64,000 nucleotides of DNA from Hymenobacter sp. 5317J-9 (GTDB lineage Bacteria > Bacteroidota > Bacteroidia > Cytophagales > Hymenobacteraceae): assembly GCF_022921075.1 (NCBI RefSeq), contig NZ_CP095050.1:2418001-2482000 (forward strand). The letters are read 5' to 3'. Positions 36,106-44,490 of this stretch are shown piece after piece. The position numbers and the translations under genes are program-made. Within the stretch, counting starts at the first letter, position 1; each line of letters begins with the position of its first letter. The notes under the pieces are model-generated. The model did not search any database. It was not told the DNA's origin and saw only the letters and a list, made by a program, of their open reading frames with translations.

Positions 36106-37455
36106 ATGCAGTTTGAACTGCTGAAAGAGTCACATTTGCTGCTATCTTCGAGAGGTACCAAATTGGACTATTGCGTGAAAGCCACCGCCTGCCTTCGAGC
36201 CCCGGCACGCAACAAGCAATGCACCATCAGCGTGCGCTACACCCACCGCCACCAGTACCTCGCCGTCCGCACCGGATTATCCGTACTGCCCCTGCACTTC
36301 GACTCCGACGCAGGCGCTGTCCGCCGTTCTCAACCGGGCTATCTGATGATGAACGCCATCATCGAGCAACGCAAGGCCGAACTGATGGACACCGCCATGC
36401 GATTGCTCCTGAAAGGGGAGGACCCCACCGTAGAGCGGGTTCGTGACACCCTCAACGGCGTTGCAACACTGCCCGCCGTTATTCAGCAGCCCACGCCTGT
36501 AGTAGCGGTGCAGCCCGCTCCGGTACTTACAAAAGTAAGTCGTAAGCCCAGAGAGGTGAAGCCCTCCAAGAACCGTTTTCATGAGCTGTTGACGCTGTAT
36601 GGGAACGGCTCGGTGCATGATGCCGCATCCACCAAAGTGGACAAGAAGCTCTTCGTCAAGATAGTCTCAGAGTTTCAGGCGTGGCACGGGAAGCAGTTGC
36701 ACTTTGCAGAGATGGACGCTGCCCTCTACAGCCGGCTGGCCAAGTACTTCTTGGAAGAGCGGGGAGGCTATAACAACGTCTTTGGCAAGCGTATCAAGGA
36801 GATTAAGGCGTTCCTGAGCTGGGCCGAGTCAGAGCACAACGTGGCGGTCCACCAAGCCTACCGGAAGTGGAAGGTGTACCACGAGGAAAAGGAAATCGTC
36901 TACCTCAACGAAGAAGAAATCGACCTGCTGTGGAACATGGACGGCCTGACCACCACCATGCAGCGCTACCGTGACGTGTTCCTGTTTAGCTGTCTCACCG
37001 GCTTTCGCTGGTCCGACATTATCCGCAGCAAGCAGATGGTGGTGCAGAACGGCCTGCTCACGATTCTCACGCAAAAGAACCGAGGCAACGCCAAGGTGCC
37101 CATGAACGAGCGCATCAAGACGATACTGGACCGTTACAACGGCGACCTGGACATCGTGCCGCTGCCCAAGCTCAACTTAGCCATCAAGGAACTGGCTTTA
37201 CGTGCTGGGCTCGACAGGCCAGTCCACTACTACCGCTACAAGCTGCGTGAGGCCGTCGCCTTCCAAGAGCCCATGTACAAGCTGCTGAGTGCCCACTGTG
37301 GCCGCCGCAGCTTCATCACGAATGCTTTCGCCAAGGGGTTCAGCGTGCCCGAGATTCTGGAGATGATAGGCAGCAGCGACGCAAAAGTGCTGCAAGGTTA
37401 CATGGCCATCACAGGCAGCCACTTGGTGCAGCGGACGAAGCAACTCAGCGAATAG
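36106..37455 (+). CDS. Tyrosine recombinase (integrase of element 1)
   Basis: 449 residues. N-terminal arm-binding region about 1-120 (TISVRYTHRHQYLAVRTG), SAM-like core-binding about 140-260, catalytic domain with Arg in CLTGFRWSDI, HxxR in HCGRRSF and a terminal Tyr in LQGYMAITG. The box III His position is replaced (IGSSD), seen in some Bacteroidota integrases. Lies 70 bp inside attL and is the obvious enzyme for site-specific integration at the tRNA-Asp-like site. An in-frame ATG further in (about 36346) would remove the arm domain. Confidence 0.9.
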   Translation: MQFELLKESHLLLSSRGTKLDYCVKATACLRAPARNKQCTISVRYTHRHQYLAVRTGLSVLPLHFDSDAGAVRRSQPGYLMMNAIIEQRKAELMDTAMRLLLKGEDPTVERVRDTLNGVATLPAVIQQPTPVVAVQPAPVLTKVSRKPREVKPSKNRFHELLTLYGNGSVHDAASTKVDKKLFVKIVSEFQAWHGKQLHFAEMDAALYSRLAKYFLEERGGYNNVFGKRIKEIKAFLSWAESEHNVAVHQAYRKWKVYHEEKEIVYLNEEEIDLLWNMDGLTTTMQRYRDVFLFSCLTGFRWSDIIRSKQMVVQNGLLTILTQKNRGNAKVPMNERIKTILDRYNGDLDIVPLPKLNLAIKELALRAGLDRPVHYYRYKLREAVAFQEPMYKLLSAHCGRRSFITNAFAKGFSVPEILEMIGSSDAKVLQGYMAITGSHLVQRTKQLSE

Positions 37456-37559
37456 TGTTAAAGAACGCAGCCGCCATCCCAATGCCCTCGGGATGGCGGC
37501 TGCCAGTGGCGTACGTGCATAGGGTATGTCTATATTAGCACCGTATTCAATCAAGGCTA

Positions 37560-38495
37560 ATGCGTACCGAACTCAAAATCAAAAAGCTGGAGAACCTGCT
37601 GAATCAAGCTGACTCATTAGATGGGCTGCGACACGACGACACTGATTTCTTAGAGTGGAAGGAGTCGTTAGAAGGCGCTTACCTCCAGATATTCGGGGAG
37701 GACTCCATCCAGTTTCGAAAGCTTCATTCACGCATTTTTTCGGAGTTTCATATTGGCAACAACATTCCAAATCTGAAGGAGAAGCATGCGGCGAATTATA
37801 AGAGGGACATGCGTTTGACAGTGAACGCCCTTGCCGAATCGATACAAGACTTAAGGGATGAGATGGAGCATGCTGATGCATCTACACCAGCTTCTTTAAA
37901 GCCAAAGCCGCAGAAGGTGTTTATCAGTCACGCAAGTCTTGATGTTGCCATTGCCGGTGACCTGATTAAAATGCTGCGACTGCTTGGTCTGCGAGCCAAC
38001 CAAATTTTGTGTACCTCCATTGACGGGTACGACATTCCGTTGGGCACCCGAAACTACCTGGATTTTCTGAGTGGCGAAATCCAAAGCGGAGCTGTTGTCA
38101 TCTTTCTGTTGAGCAAGAACTTCTACAAAAGTCCTACTTGCTTGGCTGAAATGGGGGCTGCGTGGGTACTTGGCAGCGACATGATACCGCTGGTTATACC
38201 GCCATTTTCATTTAAAGAAGTCGAGGGCGTGATTCCGTTCACCCAAGGCATGATGGTCAATAACAAGACAGGCATCCACAAACTGGCCGATGCGCTGGGC
38301 AAGAGGTTCGAGTTATCGAAAGACAGGGGCGAGATATGGGAGACTGACCGGGACGAAATCTTAACGGCAATGGAGACCCACATTAAAATTGCATCAGCTA
38401 AAGGTGAACAGGCCGACGTTTCTGACGTCGGCACACCCACTGAAATTATAAACACCCCCGAGGGTCCATTGACCCTAAAGACAAAGTTTCTATAG
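37560..38495 (+). CDS. TIR-domain protein, probable anti-phage NADase
   Basis: 311 residues. N-terminal about 110 residues helical, no recognised domain. TIR domain about 118-270: box 1 KVFISHASLD, central GTRNYLDFLSGEI, and SPTCLAEMGAAW whose Glu is in the position of the catalytic Glu of NAD-cleaving TIRs. C-terminal extension of about 40 residues. TIR proteins of this kind deplete NAD+ on infection; the trigger here is unknown. Followed by an intergenic gap and then a methyltransferase/nuclease operon. Base composition is intermediate between the chromosome and that operon. Confidence 0.82.
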   Translation: MRTELKIKKLENLLNQADSLDGLRHDDTDFLEWKESLEGAYLQIFGEDSIQFRKLHSRIFSEFHIGNNIPNLKEKHAANYKRDMRLTVNALAESIQDLRDEMEHADASTPASLKPKPQKVFISHASLDVAIAGDLIKMLRLLGLRANQILCTSIDGYDIPLGTRNYLDFLSGEIQSGAVVIFLLSKNFYKSPTCLAEMGAAWVLGSDMIPLVIPPFSFKEVEGVIPFTQGMMVNNKTGIHKLADALGKRFELSKDRGEIWETDRDEILTAMETHIKIASAKGEQADVSDVGTPTEIINTPEGPLTLKTKFL

Positions 38496-38818
38496 TAGCC
38501 AGACGTAAAAAGCCGGACCATTGCCAGTCCGGCTCTCTAGGTGGTGCTTGGGTCGTGGCTAGTCGAAACCTAGCAGTGTCATGTAGGCAGCGCAGTCCTC
38601 TACTCGGAACTTGTGAAGATACGGGCACGGAAAATTTTGTTGAGTTCACAGTCGTAGTACATCTCAGCAAAGTAGGTGCCTCTGTGGTCGAGGTTCACAC
38701 CGTTCGCTTCCTTGCCAAGGTCGCCGTCCTATTCCGGCTGGCCTAGCATTCATCCTTATTTGAAAGGGTTAGACCTGCTCCCCAAGTCCAACGCACAGAG
38801 AGTAGTGTGGTCGGTAGT

Positions 38819-39964
38819 ATGTCAAGATTCTCGATAAACGGGAAAAAAAGCGCATCTAAACAGCTCTTAGGTCCATACCTTAGCTATGAAATTGAACAGA
38901 TGACTGTGCCTAAAGTAATAAAACATAAAGCAATTGACTTCTTCTGCGGAGCAGGAGGTATGACCAACGGTTTTAGGAAAGCCGGAATTGATGTCATTGC
39001 CGGCATTGACTTTGACCCGGAATGCAAAAAAACTTATGAAACGAATAACATAGGTTCACAATTTATTCTGGCTGATATTAAAAAGTTATCATTTTCTGAG
39101 TTCACACAGCGCACTAAGGTTAAAAGAAACGACGCAAATCTGATATTTATTGGATGTAGCCCTTGTCAATATTGGAGCAAGATTGCAACAGATAAAAAAA
39201 AGTCAGAAGAGTCAAAAAACCTTTTAAATGATTTCATGCGGTTTGTAGACTACTACAATCCTGGCACTGTCGTGATTGAAAATGTGCCTGGTATACTTAC
39301 CAAAAAGCAGGAATCGCCCCTCAATGATTTTTTTATCTTTTTAGATAGCAAAGGGTTCCGGTATGACAAGCGTATCATTAACGCCGCACACTATGGTGTA
39401 CCCCAAAGTCGCAAAAGATTTTTGTTGATTGCGACCCGTGTTGCACCAACTGTAAAACTGCCGGCTCCTCTGATTGGAAATTTACCAGTAGTTGCTGATT
39501 TTATTGGGCCTGATAAAGGCTTTCCAGTTCTTGCGGCGGGTGCCGTTGATTCAAGTATCAATCTTCACGCAACTGCTGCGCTGTCAGAAACGAACTTGCT
39601 CAGGATTCGCATGACTCCCGCTGACGGAGGGACCAGAATGGTGTACGTAGATGACAAGCATTTAGCGATACCATCTCAGTTCGAAAAAAAGACAACTTTT
39701 TCTGATACTTACGGACGAATGCGCTGGAATAAGCCTGCGCCCACCATCACGACCAAGTTTGTAAGCTTATCCAATGGCAGGTTTGGGCATCCAGAACAAG
39801 ACAGGGCGTTATCTCTCAGAGAGGGAGCTGCCCTGCAAACGTTTGATGCCAGTTACCAATTTCATGGTACTGCTTTGCGGTCTATTGCTAGGCAAATTGG
39901 CAATGCAGTTCCCCCGCTTCTTGCGAAGCAAATAGCAATGACAATTATTGACCAACTTTCATAG
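38819..39964 (+). CDS. DNA (cytosine-5) methyltransferase
   Basis: 381 residues from ATG 38819; a GTG four codons upstream is possible. Motif I FFCGAGGMTNGF, catalytic PCQ motif IV in GCSPCQYWS, ENV motif VI (VVIENVPG), motif VIII QSRKRFLL, motif X RQIGNAVPPLLA. Target-recognition region between VIII and IX is about 90 residues. Methylates C5 in a DNA sequence that cannot be predicted here. AT-rich codons. Ends 14 bp before the OLD-type nuclease gene; the two form an operon. Confidence 0.92.
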   Translation: MSRFSINGKKSASKQLLGPYLSYEIEQMTVPKVIKHKAIDFFCGAGGMTNGFRKAGIDVIAGIDFDPECKKTYETNNIGSQFILADIKKLSFSEFTQRTKVKRNDANLIFIGCSPCQYWSKIATDKKKSEESKNLLNDFMRFVDYYNPGTVVIENVPGILTKKQESPLNDFFIFLDSKGFRYDKRIINAAHYGVPQSRKRFLLIATRVAPTVKLPAPLIGNLPVVADFIGPDKGFPVLAAGAVDSSINLHATAALSETNLLRIRMTPADGGTRMVYVDDKHLAIPSQFEKKTTFSDTYGRMRWNKPAPTITTKFVSLSNGRFGHPEQDRALSLREGAALQTFDASYQFHGTALRSIARQIGNAVPPLLAKQIAMTIIDQLS

Positions 39965-39978
39965 CACACCAATAGGAA

Positions 39979-41781
39979 ATGCCCCAGCAGGAAGAAGTTC
40001 AGCGCCTCATAGGCAACATCAAATCAGCATTCGCTGCCGGCAGATTTCCTAATTACATTGAATATATTCGGTTCCCTAAATATAAAAACCTGCTGCCTGA
40101 TACTAAAATACAGTTTGACTTCCCTTTCACAGTATTTACTGGTTTGAACGGGACAGGTAAAAGTTCTGCGCTACATGCAATATTCGGGGCACCAAGAGGA
40201 CAAAGCACCGGTAACTATTGGTTTACTACTCAAGTTGACCCTATTCATCAAGATAGGAAAGAGCCGAATTGCTTTATTTATGGCTACAAGGAGAGTGGGG
40301 CAATTGCTGAGGTCCTTAAAACTAGGATTAATAGTAAAAAGCACGGCCCAGATTATTGGGAGCCCTCCCGACCCATTGCTAAGTATGGTATGGTTAAACC
40401 AGCCGACCCGGCATTAACTAGGTACCCCACTATTGAGAAAGAGGTAGTATACCTTGATTTTAGGTCTGAATTGAGTGCTTTTGATAAGTATTTCTACTTT
40501 GGTAATTTTAAAATATCATCTACACTGAATAGTAAGCAAGCTGTTCTTCGCAAATATTCGAAATACCTTAAAGATGCAATTGACCATGAGTCAATAGTTA
40601 CTGTTCGTAATAGAAGAAATAAAGCTCCTGAAGCACTAAGCGCTACAGCACTAACAGCAATTTCAAAAATTTTGGGCAAAACGTACGAAGAATGCGTTTT
40701 GCTAAGCCACAACTTCTACGGTGGCATGGAAGGGCTTACTGCATACTTTAAAACAGATGCAATAAACTATTCGGAAGCTTACGCTGGCAGAGGGGAATTT
40801 GCGGTTGTGAAGCTTGTTCATGAGATTACAGAGGCAGAAAACAACTCGTTGGTAATATTGGATGAGCCAGAGGTTTCATTACATCCTGGTGCACAAATTG
40901 AACTGAAGCTGTATCTTTTGCAGCAAGTATTAGCTAAAAAATTGCAAGTAGTTATATCTACGCATTCATCAAATTTTGTTGAGTTTTTGCCTAATGAAGC
41001 GATAAAGCTTTTCTATAGTAATGACGAATCAAAATTCGTTGTAAAGAATTCATGCAATTATCTTGAGGCCTTTTCTAATATTGGGATTGAGCTGGATGAA
41101 AGTAGAAAAAGCTCAATCCTGGTAGAAGATAAAACAGCGAGGCTAATCCTTGAAAGGGTTATCGATGATTTAGGCGCAGACTTCAGCTTGGCTTTTAATG
41201 TCAGATTTCTGGCCGGTGGTTCAGAAATGATGTACAAAACAGCTGCTGTTTATGCCCAAGAGGGGGAACTCAAGAAGTTCTTAATGCTTGATGGCGACAA
41301 GAGAAAGCCGTTATTCAATCCAGAGGATTTTACTGTAGCTGAAGCGGGGAATCTGCCTGTATTGAAAGCCAAGTTGCAGACCGTGACTGGTGTTGCCTTC
41401 AATAACATGGGGTTCAGAGTAGATGGCAACGCCAGCGGGGGGAATCCAACGCAGCAAAAAGCTGCTGTAATACAATACTTAGGGTTCGTTTACAAGAACT
41501 TGGGGTATTTACCAGGGCAAATCCCAGAAGAAACCATTTGGGATGAAGAGTATGTAACAAAAACCCTTGAGGCTAATGGGTACACTGTGCCCACGTTCGA
41601 CCCAAGCGACTATAAAGACAACATTCTTGCTTTTGCAGAACTCATGTTTGGCGATAGAGAGGAGAGTTCTAACGATTCAGCCAAAAAACTTTTAATCAGA
41701 GAATTTATCCGAGTAAAGGGCGAGCATTACACGAATATTGTTGAAACACTTACCAAGTTTAAGGACGCTACTGCTGCATAG
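39979..41781 (+). CDS. OLD-like ATPase-TOPRIM endonuclease
   Basis: 600 residues. Walker A GLNGTGKSSALH near residue 55; Walker B/signature LVILDEPEVSLHPGAQ near 295-305; H-like STHSSNF; then a TOPRIM domain with Glu in SILVEDKTARLILE near 377 and DxD-type acid in LMLDGDKRKP near 435. This is the overall layout of OLD-family nucleases (as in GajA). It lies in an operon with a cytosine methyltransferase, suggesting restriction-like defence, but the pairing is unusual and activity is not proven. AT-rich. Confidence 0.8.
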   Translation: MPQQEEVQRLIGNIKSAFAAGRFPNYIEYIRFPKYKNLLPDTKIQFDFPFTVFTGLNGTGKSSALHAIFGAPRGQSTGNYWFTTQVDPIHQDRKEPNCFIYGYKESGAIAEVLKTRINSKKHGPDYWEPSRPIAKYGMVKPADPALTRYPTIEKEVVYLDFRSELSAFDKYFYFGNFKISSTLNSKQAVLRKYSKYLKDAIDHESIVTVRNRRNKAPEALSATALTAISKILGKTYEECVLLSHNFYGGMEGLTAYFKTDAINYSEAYAGRGEFAVVKLVHEITEAENNSLVILDEPEVSLHPGAQIELKLYLLQQVLAKKLQVVISTHSSNFVEFLPNEAIKLFYSNDESKFVVKNSCNYLEAFSNIGIELDESRKSSILVEDKTARLILERVIDDLGADFSLAFNVRFLAGGSEMMYKTAAVYAQEGELKKFLMLDGDKRKPLFNPEDFTVAEAGNLPVLKAKLQTVTGVAFNNMGFRVDGNASGGNPTQQKAAVIQYLGFVYKNLGYLPGQIPEETIWDEEYVTKTLEANGYTVPTFDPSDYKDNILAFAELMFGDREESSNDSAKKLLIREFIRVKGEHYTNIVETLTKFKDATAA

Positions 41782-41857
41782 TCCTGCAATAAAGACGGTT
41801 AGACCCAATCGAAATGCGAAAAAATGCGATTCCAGTAAACTGGAGGGTAAAAACATT

Positions 41858-41895
41858 AAAAAACGGCCTTCACGGTATTGTGAAGGCCGTTTTTC
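41858..41895 (+). terminator. Terminator of the methyltransferase-nuclease operon
   Basis: A-run, stem AACGGCCTTCAC / GTGAAGGCCGTT with 6-nt loop and T-run, about 75 bp after the nuclease stop. Confidence 0.88.
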
Positions 41896-42361
41896 TTTGT
41901 CGGTGATTTGATAACATATAGTAACTGCGCTATGCTGTTCAAACTATTTTGGTCCATTTCGGCCTTTGATGGCCCAAGAAAGCAATTGATTTACAACGGG
42001 TTTCTGAGGCCCTAAAATCTTCGTAGCACAGCTAACCCATTGTAACGGTATCAGTTGGAAGGTTAACCGGCAATCTTTGCACTACGCAAACGCTGAACGA
42101 TTTCAGAGCGCTAACAGCCTCAGTCTGACCGGTCGACCTGAGGCAAAAAGCACTTACGGAAAAAAAACATACCTCACTTCGAGGGTGGCAGCGCTTTGTC
42201 CATTCGGCCGAATGGTTCAGGTGCCCGGAATAGCTGGGCATCAACAGGTTGCAAGTTCTTTGAACGTCGAGTCGCAGTAGTCGTGGGAATAGACTGCTCC
42301 GAGTTACCCTATTCCCATTTCAAAGCGCAGGAATGCGCTTCAACCTTAACAGTACACAACC
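41896..42361. other. Non-coding stretch before the coiled-coil gene
   Basis: About 465 bp. Short open frames are present but none has a recognisable product or good start. A promoter for the gene at 42362 is expected here; I could not place it with confidence. Confidence 0.4.
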
Positions 42362-43402
42362 GTGAAAACTTCACTGAAAGAAACCATCGCCGAAGTATCG
42401 GCCACCATCGATAAGGTCCTGGCATCTGACCCCACGCCACTGGAAGAGCAGCTTGCTGCGGCCGACAAGCTCAGCAAATCGCTACTCAAGCGTTTGATGA
42501 AAGTCAGCCGTAAACACATCACCCGCAAACGTGAACTACTCACGCAAATCATAGCGCTCAAGGAGGAAAATGCCCGGCTGCGCAAAGATGCCTTTGCCGA
42601 GGAGCGAGACCGCTTAAAAGCAGCCTTCAAAGCTGAACTCAAGCTGCACTACTTGGTAATGCACGAACCCGAGGCGTTTTTCCTGCAACAGGTATCAGAG
42701 ATGGAGCTGGGTTGCCAGTTCCACCTTTTTGAAATCCTCGACCAGTTCCGGGAGCATAAAGCGCTGTACGACGCCGCTCGTAACGGAGAGAAACCGTCGC
42801 AGGAGTACTACGAGCGGCTGCTTCGCTTTACACAGGACCTCCACGCCATGAGCTACGATTGGTACGAGGAATCCAAACGCTACTGGACCGAAACCGAGGA
42901 GGAGCGTACCCACCGGCTCACCAGCGACGACCATGACGCAGACGGTCACTGGGACGACGACCTTGTTTCCGTTAGCAATTTCTACGCATCCGAAGAGGGG
43001 CAGGCCTACCTCCGAGAGCAGGAGTCCTACCGCAAGACACCAGAGTACGCCCGAGAGCAAGCGGCACAGGCAGCAGCGTGGGAAGTCGAAAGTAAAAAGT
43101 ACGCCGAGGCCCACGGTTTAAAGTACGAAGCCTTGCAAACTGCCAAGGCAGAGCTTGCAAGCAAACCTTCGCTGAACAACGAAGAAGAGCGAGAGTGGCG
43201 CACTGACTGGTTGCCCAACAGCAAGCAGAACGACTCTGGCACCCTTTGGATGAAATCCGAAGATGGCCAAGACTACCAGCGTGAGCGGGAGGAATACCGG
43301 AAGACACCAGCCTACGCTCTGGAGAAGGCGGCTACTGATGCCACGCTGGCAGCAGCCAATGCGCAGTACGAAGACAACCACCGCTTCCTGCTTGGGCAGT
43401 AA
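42362..43402 (+). CDS. Coiled-coil protein, unknown, with an internal repeat
   Basis: 346 residues from a GTG start. Residues about 15-90 are strongly helical/coiled coil (KRELLTQIIALKEENARLRK). The C-terminal half holds two similar about 45-residue units: EEGQAYLREQESYRKTPEY near 220 and EDGQDYQREREEYRKTPAY near 305, each followed by an Ala-rich helix. No known domain recognised. Ends before a strong terminator. Carried between the defence block and the iteron origin. Could belong to either; no evidence decides. Confidence 0.65.
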   Translation: MKTSLKETIAEVSATIDKVLASDPTPLEEQLAAADKLSKSLLKRLMKVSRKHITRKRELLTQIIALKEENARLRKDAFAEERDRLKAAFKAELKLHYLVMHEPEAFFLQQVSEMELGCQFHLFEILDQFREHKALYDAARNGEKPSQEYYERLLRFTQDLHAMSYDWYEESKRYWTETEEERTHRLTSDDHDADGHWDDDLVSVSNFYASEEGQAYLREQESYRKTPEYAREQAAQAAAWEVESKKYAEAHGLKYEALQTAKAELASKPSLNNEEEREWRTDWLPNSKQNDSGTLWMKSEDGQDYQREREEYRKTPAYALEKAATDATLAAANAQYEDNHRFLLGQ

Positions 43403-43441
43403 GTAACCCGCACCGACACCCCTCGGCGCAGCCGCCTAATG

Positions 43442-43474
43442 AAAAACCCCTGCAAGTTGCTTGCAGGGGTTTTT
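43442..43474 (+). terminator. Terminator after the coiled-coil gene
   Basis: Stem AAAAACCCCTGCAA / TTGCAGGGGTTTTT with a small loop and T-run. Confidence 0.88.
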
Positions 43475-43572
43475 CTATATGTTGATGCCCTGGAGGCGCA
43501 AGTCCTCTTCCATTGTGTCCATCACCTTGCGCATTTCCGCAACTGGGCGCAGTCGTCATTTCAGACAACCAT

Positions 43573-44025
43573 GAAATACCTAACAACACCTTGCAAATGC
43601 AGGGTAGCAGAGGGTTGCGGCGGCTGAGTTTATAGGATAAATGTATCCGTTTTTTTTGCACCAGTGATTGGTGTGGGAATCGGGTGCATTTATCCTATTG
43701 ACGTTTTAGGTCATGCCATCCAGACATACTGACCACAGCCAAGAAAATACCTAACAATGCCTTACAAATTGGGTGTTAGGAGGGTAGCGGCCGCTGCGTC
43801 CATAGGATAGATGTATCCGTTTTTTTGCACCGATGGATAACCGGTCCCGATGCAAAAACACGGATACTTGAGCTTATGGCTTACCTACTATCTCTACCGT
43901 CTGTAAGCGCAAAAAAACGGATACATCTATCCTATGAATGTGCATCGTCCACGCAGCCAGTGTGCATGGTGCACACCATTAGCTGGCCGCTGGCTGTGCA
44001 AAAAAACGGATACATCTATCCTATA
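43573..44025. repeat. Iteron array: candidate replication origin
   Basis: Four strong copies of a repeat of about 27-30 bp with core ATAGGATAGATGTATCCG plus a poly-T/GCAC end: 43631-43662 and 43801-43831 (plus orientation), 43909-43935 and 43996-44025 (opposite). Weaker partial copies at about 43684-43698 and 43851-43869. The first two sit in a duplicated unit of about 90 bp (43573-43662 and 43744-43831), both starting near AATACCTAACAA. Arrangement (two copies each way, about 800 bp gene-free, next to a replication-type gene) is that of an iteron origin. Confidence 0.75.
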
Positions 44026-44210
44026 GAACTGGCCGTCCGCTGCATGCACTTGCTGCCCGCTGGATGGTTGGGTGGCGGCGTTAAAGAGGCGGACCGGCGC
44101 CGAAGGCTGGCCGGGTAGCTGGCCACTATGATCAATAAATTATTTTCAGAAAGTGGTGATTTACTGAGACTTTTGGGCTAGTAGAGGCGTATAATCCTCA
44201 TATATAAAGC

Positions 44211-44387
44211 ATGAAAGACCACGCCAACGACCAGCCGAGCAAGCTCAGTAAAACCATCACCATCACGCCGTCGGTGCATGCCGACCTGGTGGCGTTAGGC
44301 AAGCGGTTCCGCCAACAGCACGACCGCTACGTGACGGCCAGCGAGGCCATCCGCATTCTCATTACCGCCTACCAGGCGGCCAACTAA
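44211..44387 (+). CDS. Small ribbon-helix-helix-like protein
   Basis: 58 residues: basic N-terminal strand SKLSKTITITPSVHADLVAL, then helices ending SEAIRILITAYQ, the Arc/MetJ/CopG pattern. It lies between the iterons and the polymerase-like gene, where copy-number repressors of small plasmids sit. Likely a dimeric DNA-binding repressor; its site could be the nested palindromes at 44412-44485. No signal or membrane segment. Confidence 0.6.
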   Translation: MKDHANDQPSKLSKTITITPSVHADLVALGKRFRQQHDRYVTASEAIRILITAYQAAN

Positions 44388-44411
44388 CCAAACCAAGGGC
44401 AACGGCTCCCG

Positions 44412-44485
44412 ACGTCATCTAGGGAGATAGCAAGGCGGGCCGGCCAGCCTGCCTTGCGCCTACCGTTAACACCATCAGATGACGT
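44412..44485. promoter_or_regulatory. Nested palindromes before the polymerase-like gene
   Basis: Outer arms ACGTCATCT (44412-44420) and AGATGACGT (44477-44485) enclose an inner hairpin with arms GCAAGGC (44430-44436) and GCCTTGC (44451-44457). The structure ends 5 bp before the ATG, so it could be an operator or a translation-blocking leader hairpin. Confidence 0.5.
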
Positions 44486-44490
44486 AACCG

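Noticed and set aside
42077..42280. A possible 67-codon gene before the coiled-coil gene
   Set aside because: No recognisable start region, no domain, and neighbouring frames are equally open; not supported.
42362..43402. Recombination or replication enzyme
   Set aside because: It has only coiled-coil and repeated helical units; no catalytic motif was found.
43573..44025. CRISPR array
   Set aside because: Only four strong repeat copies, in two orientations, with irregular spacing and no cas genes; an iteron origin explains it better.
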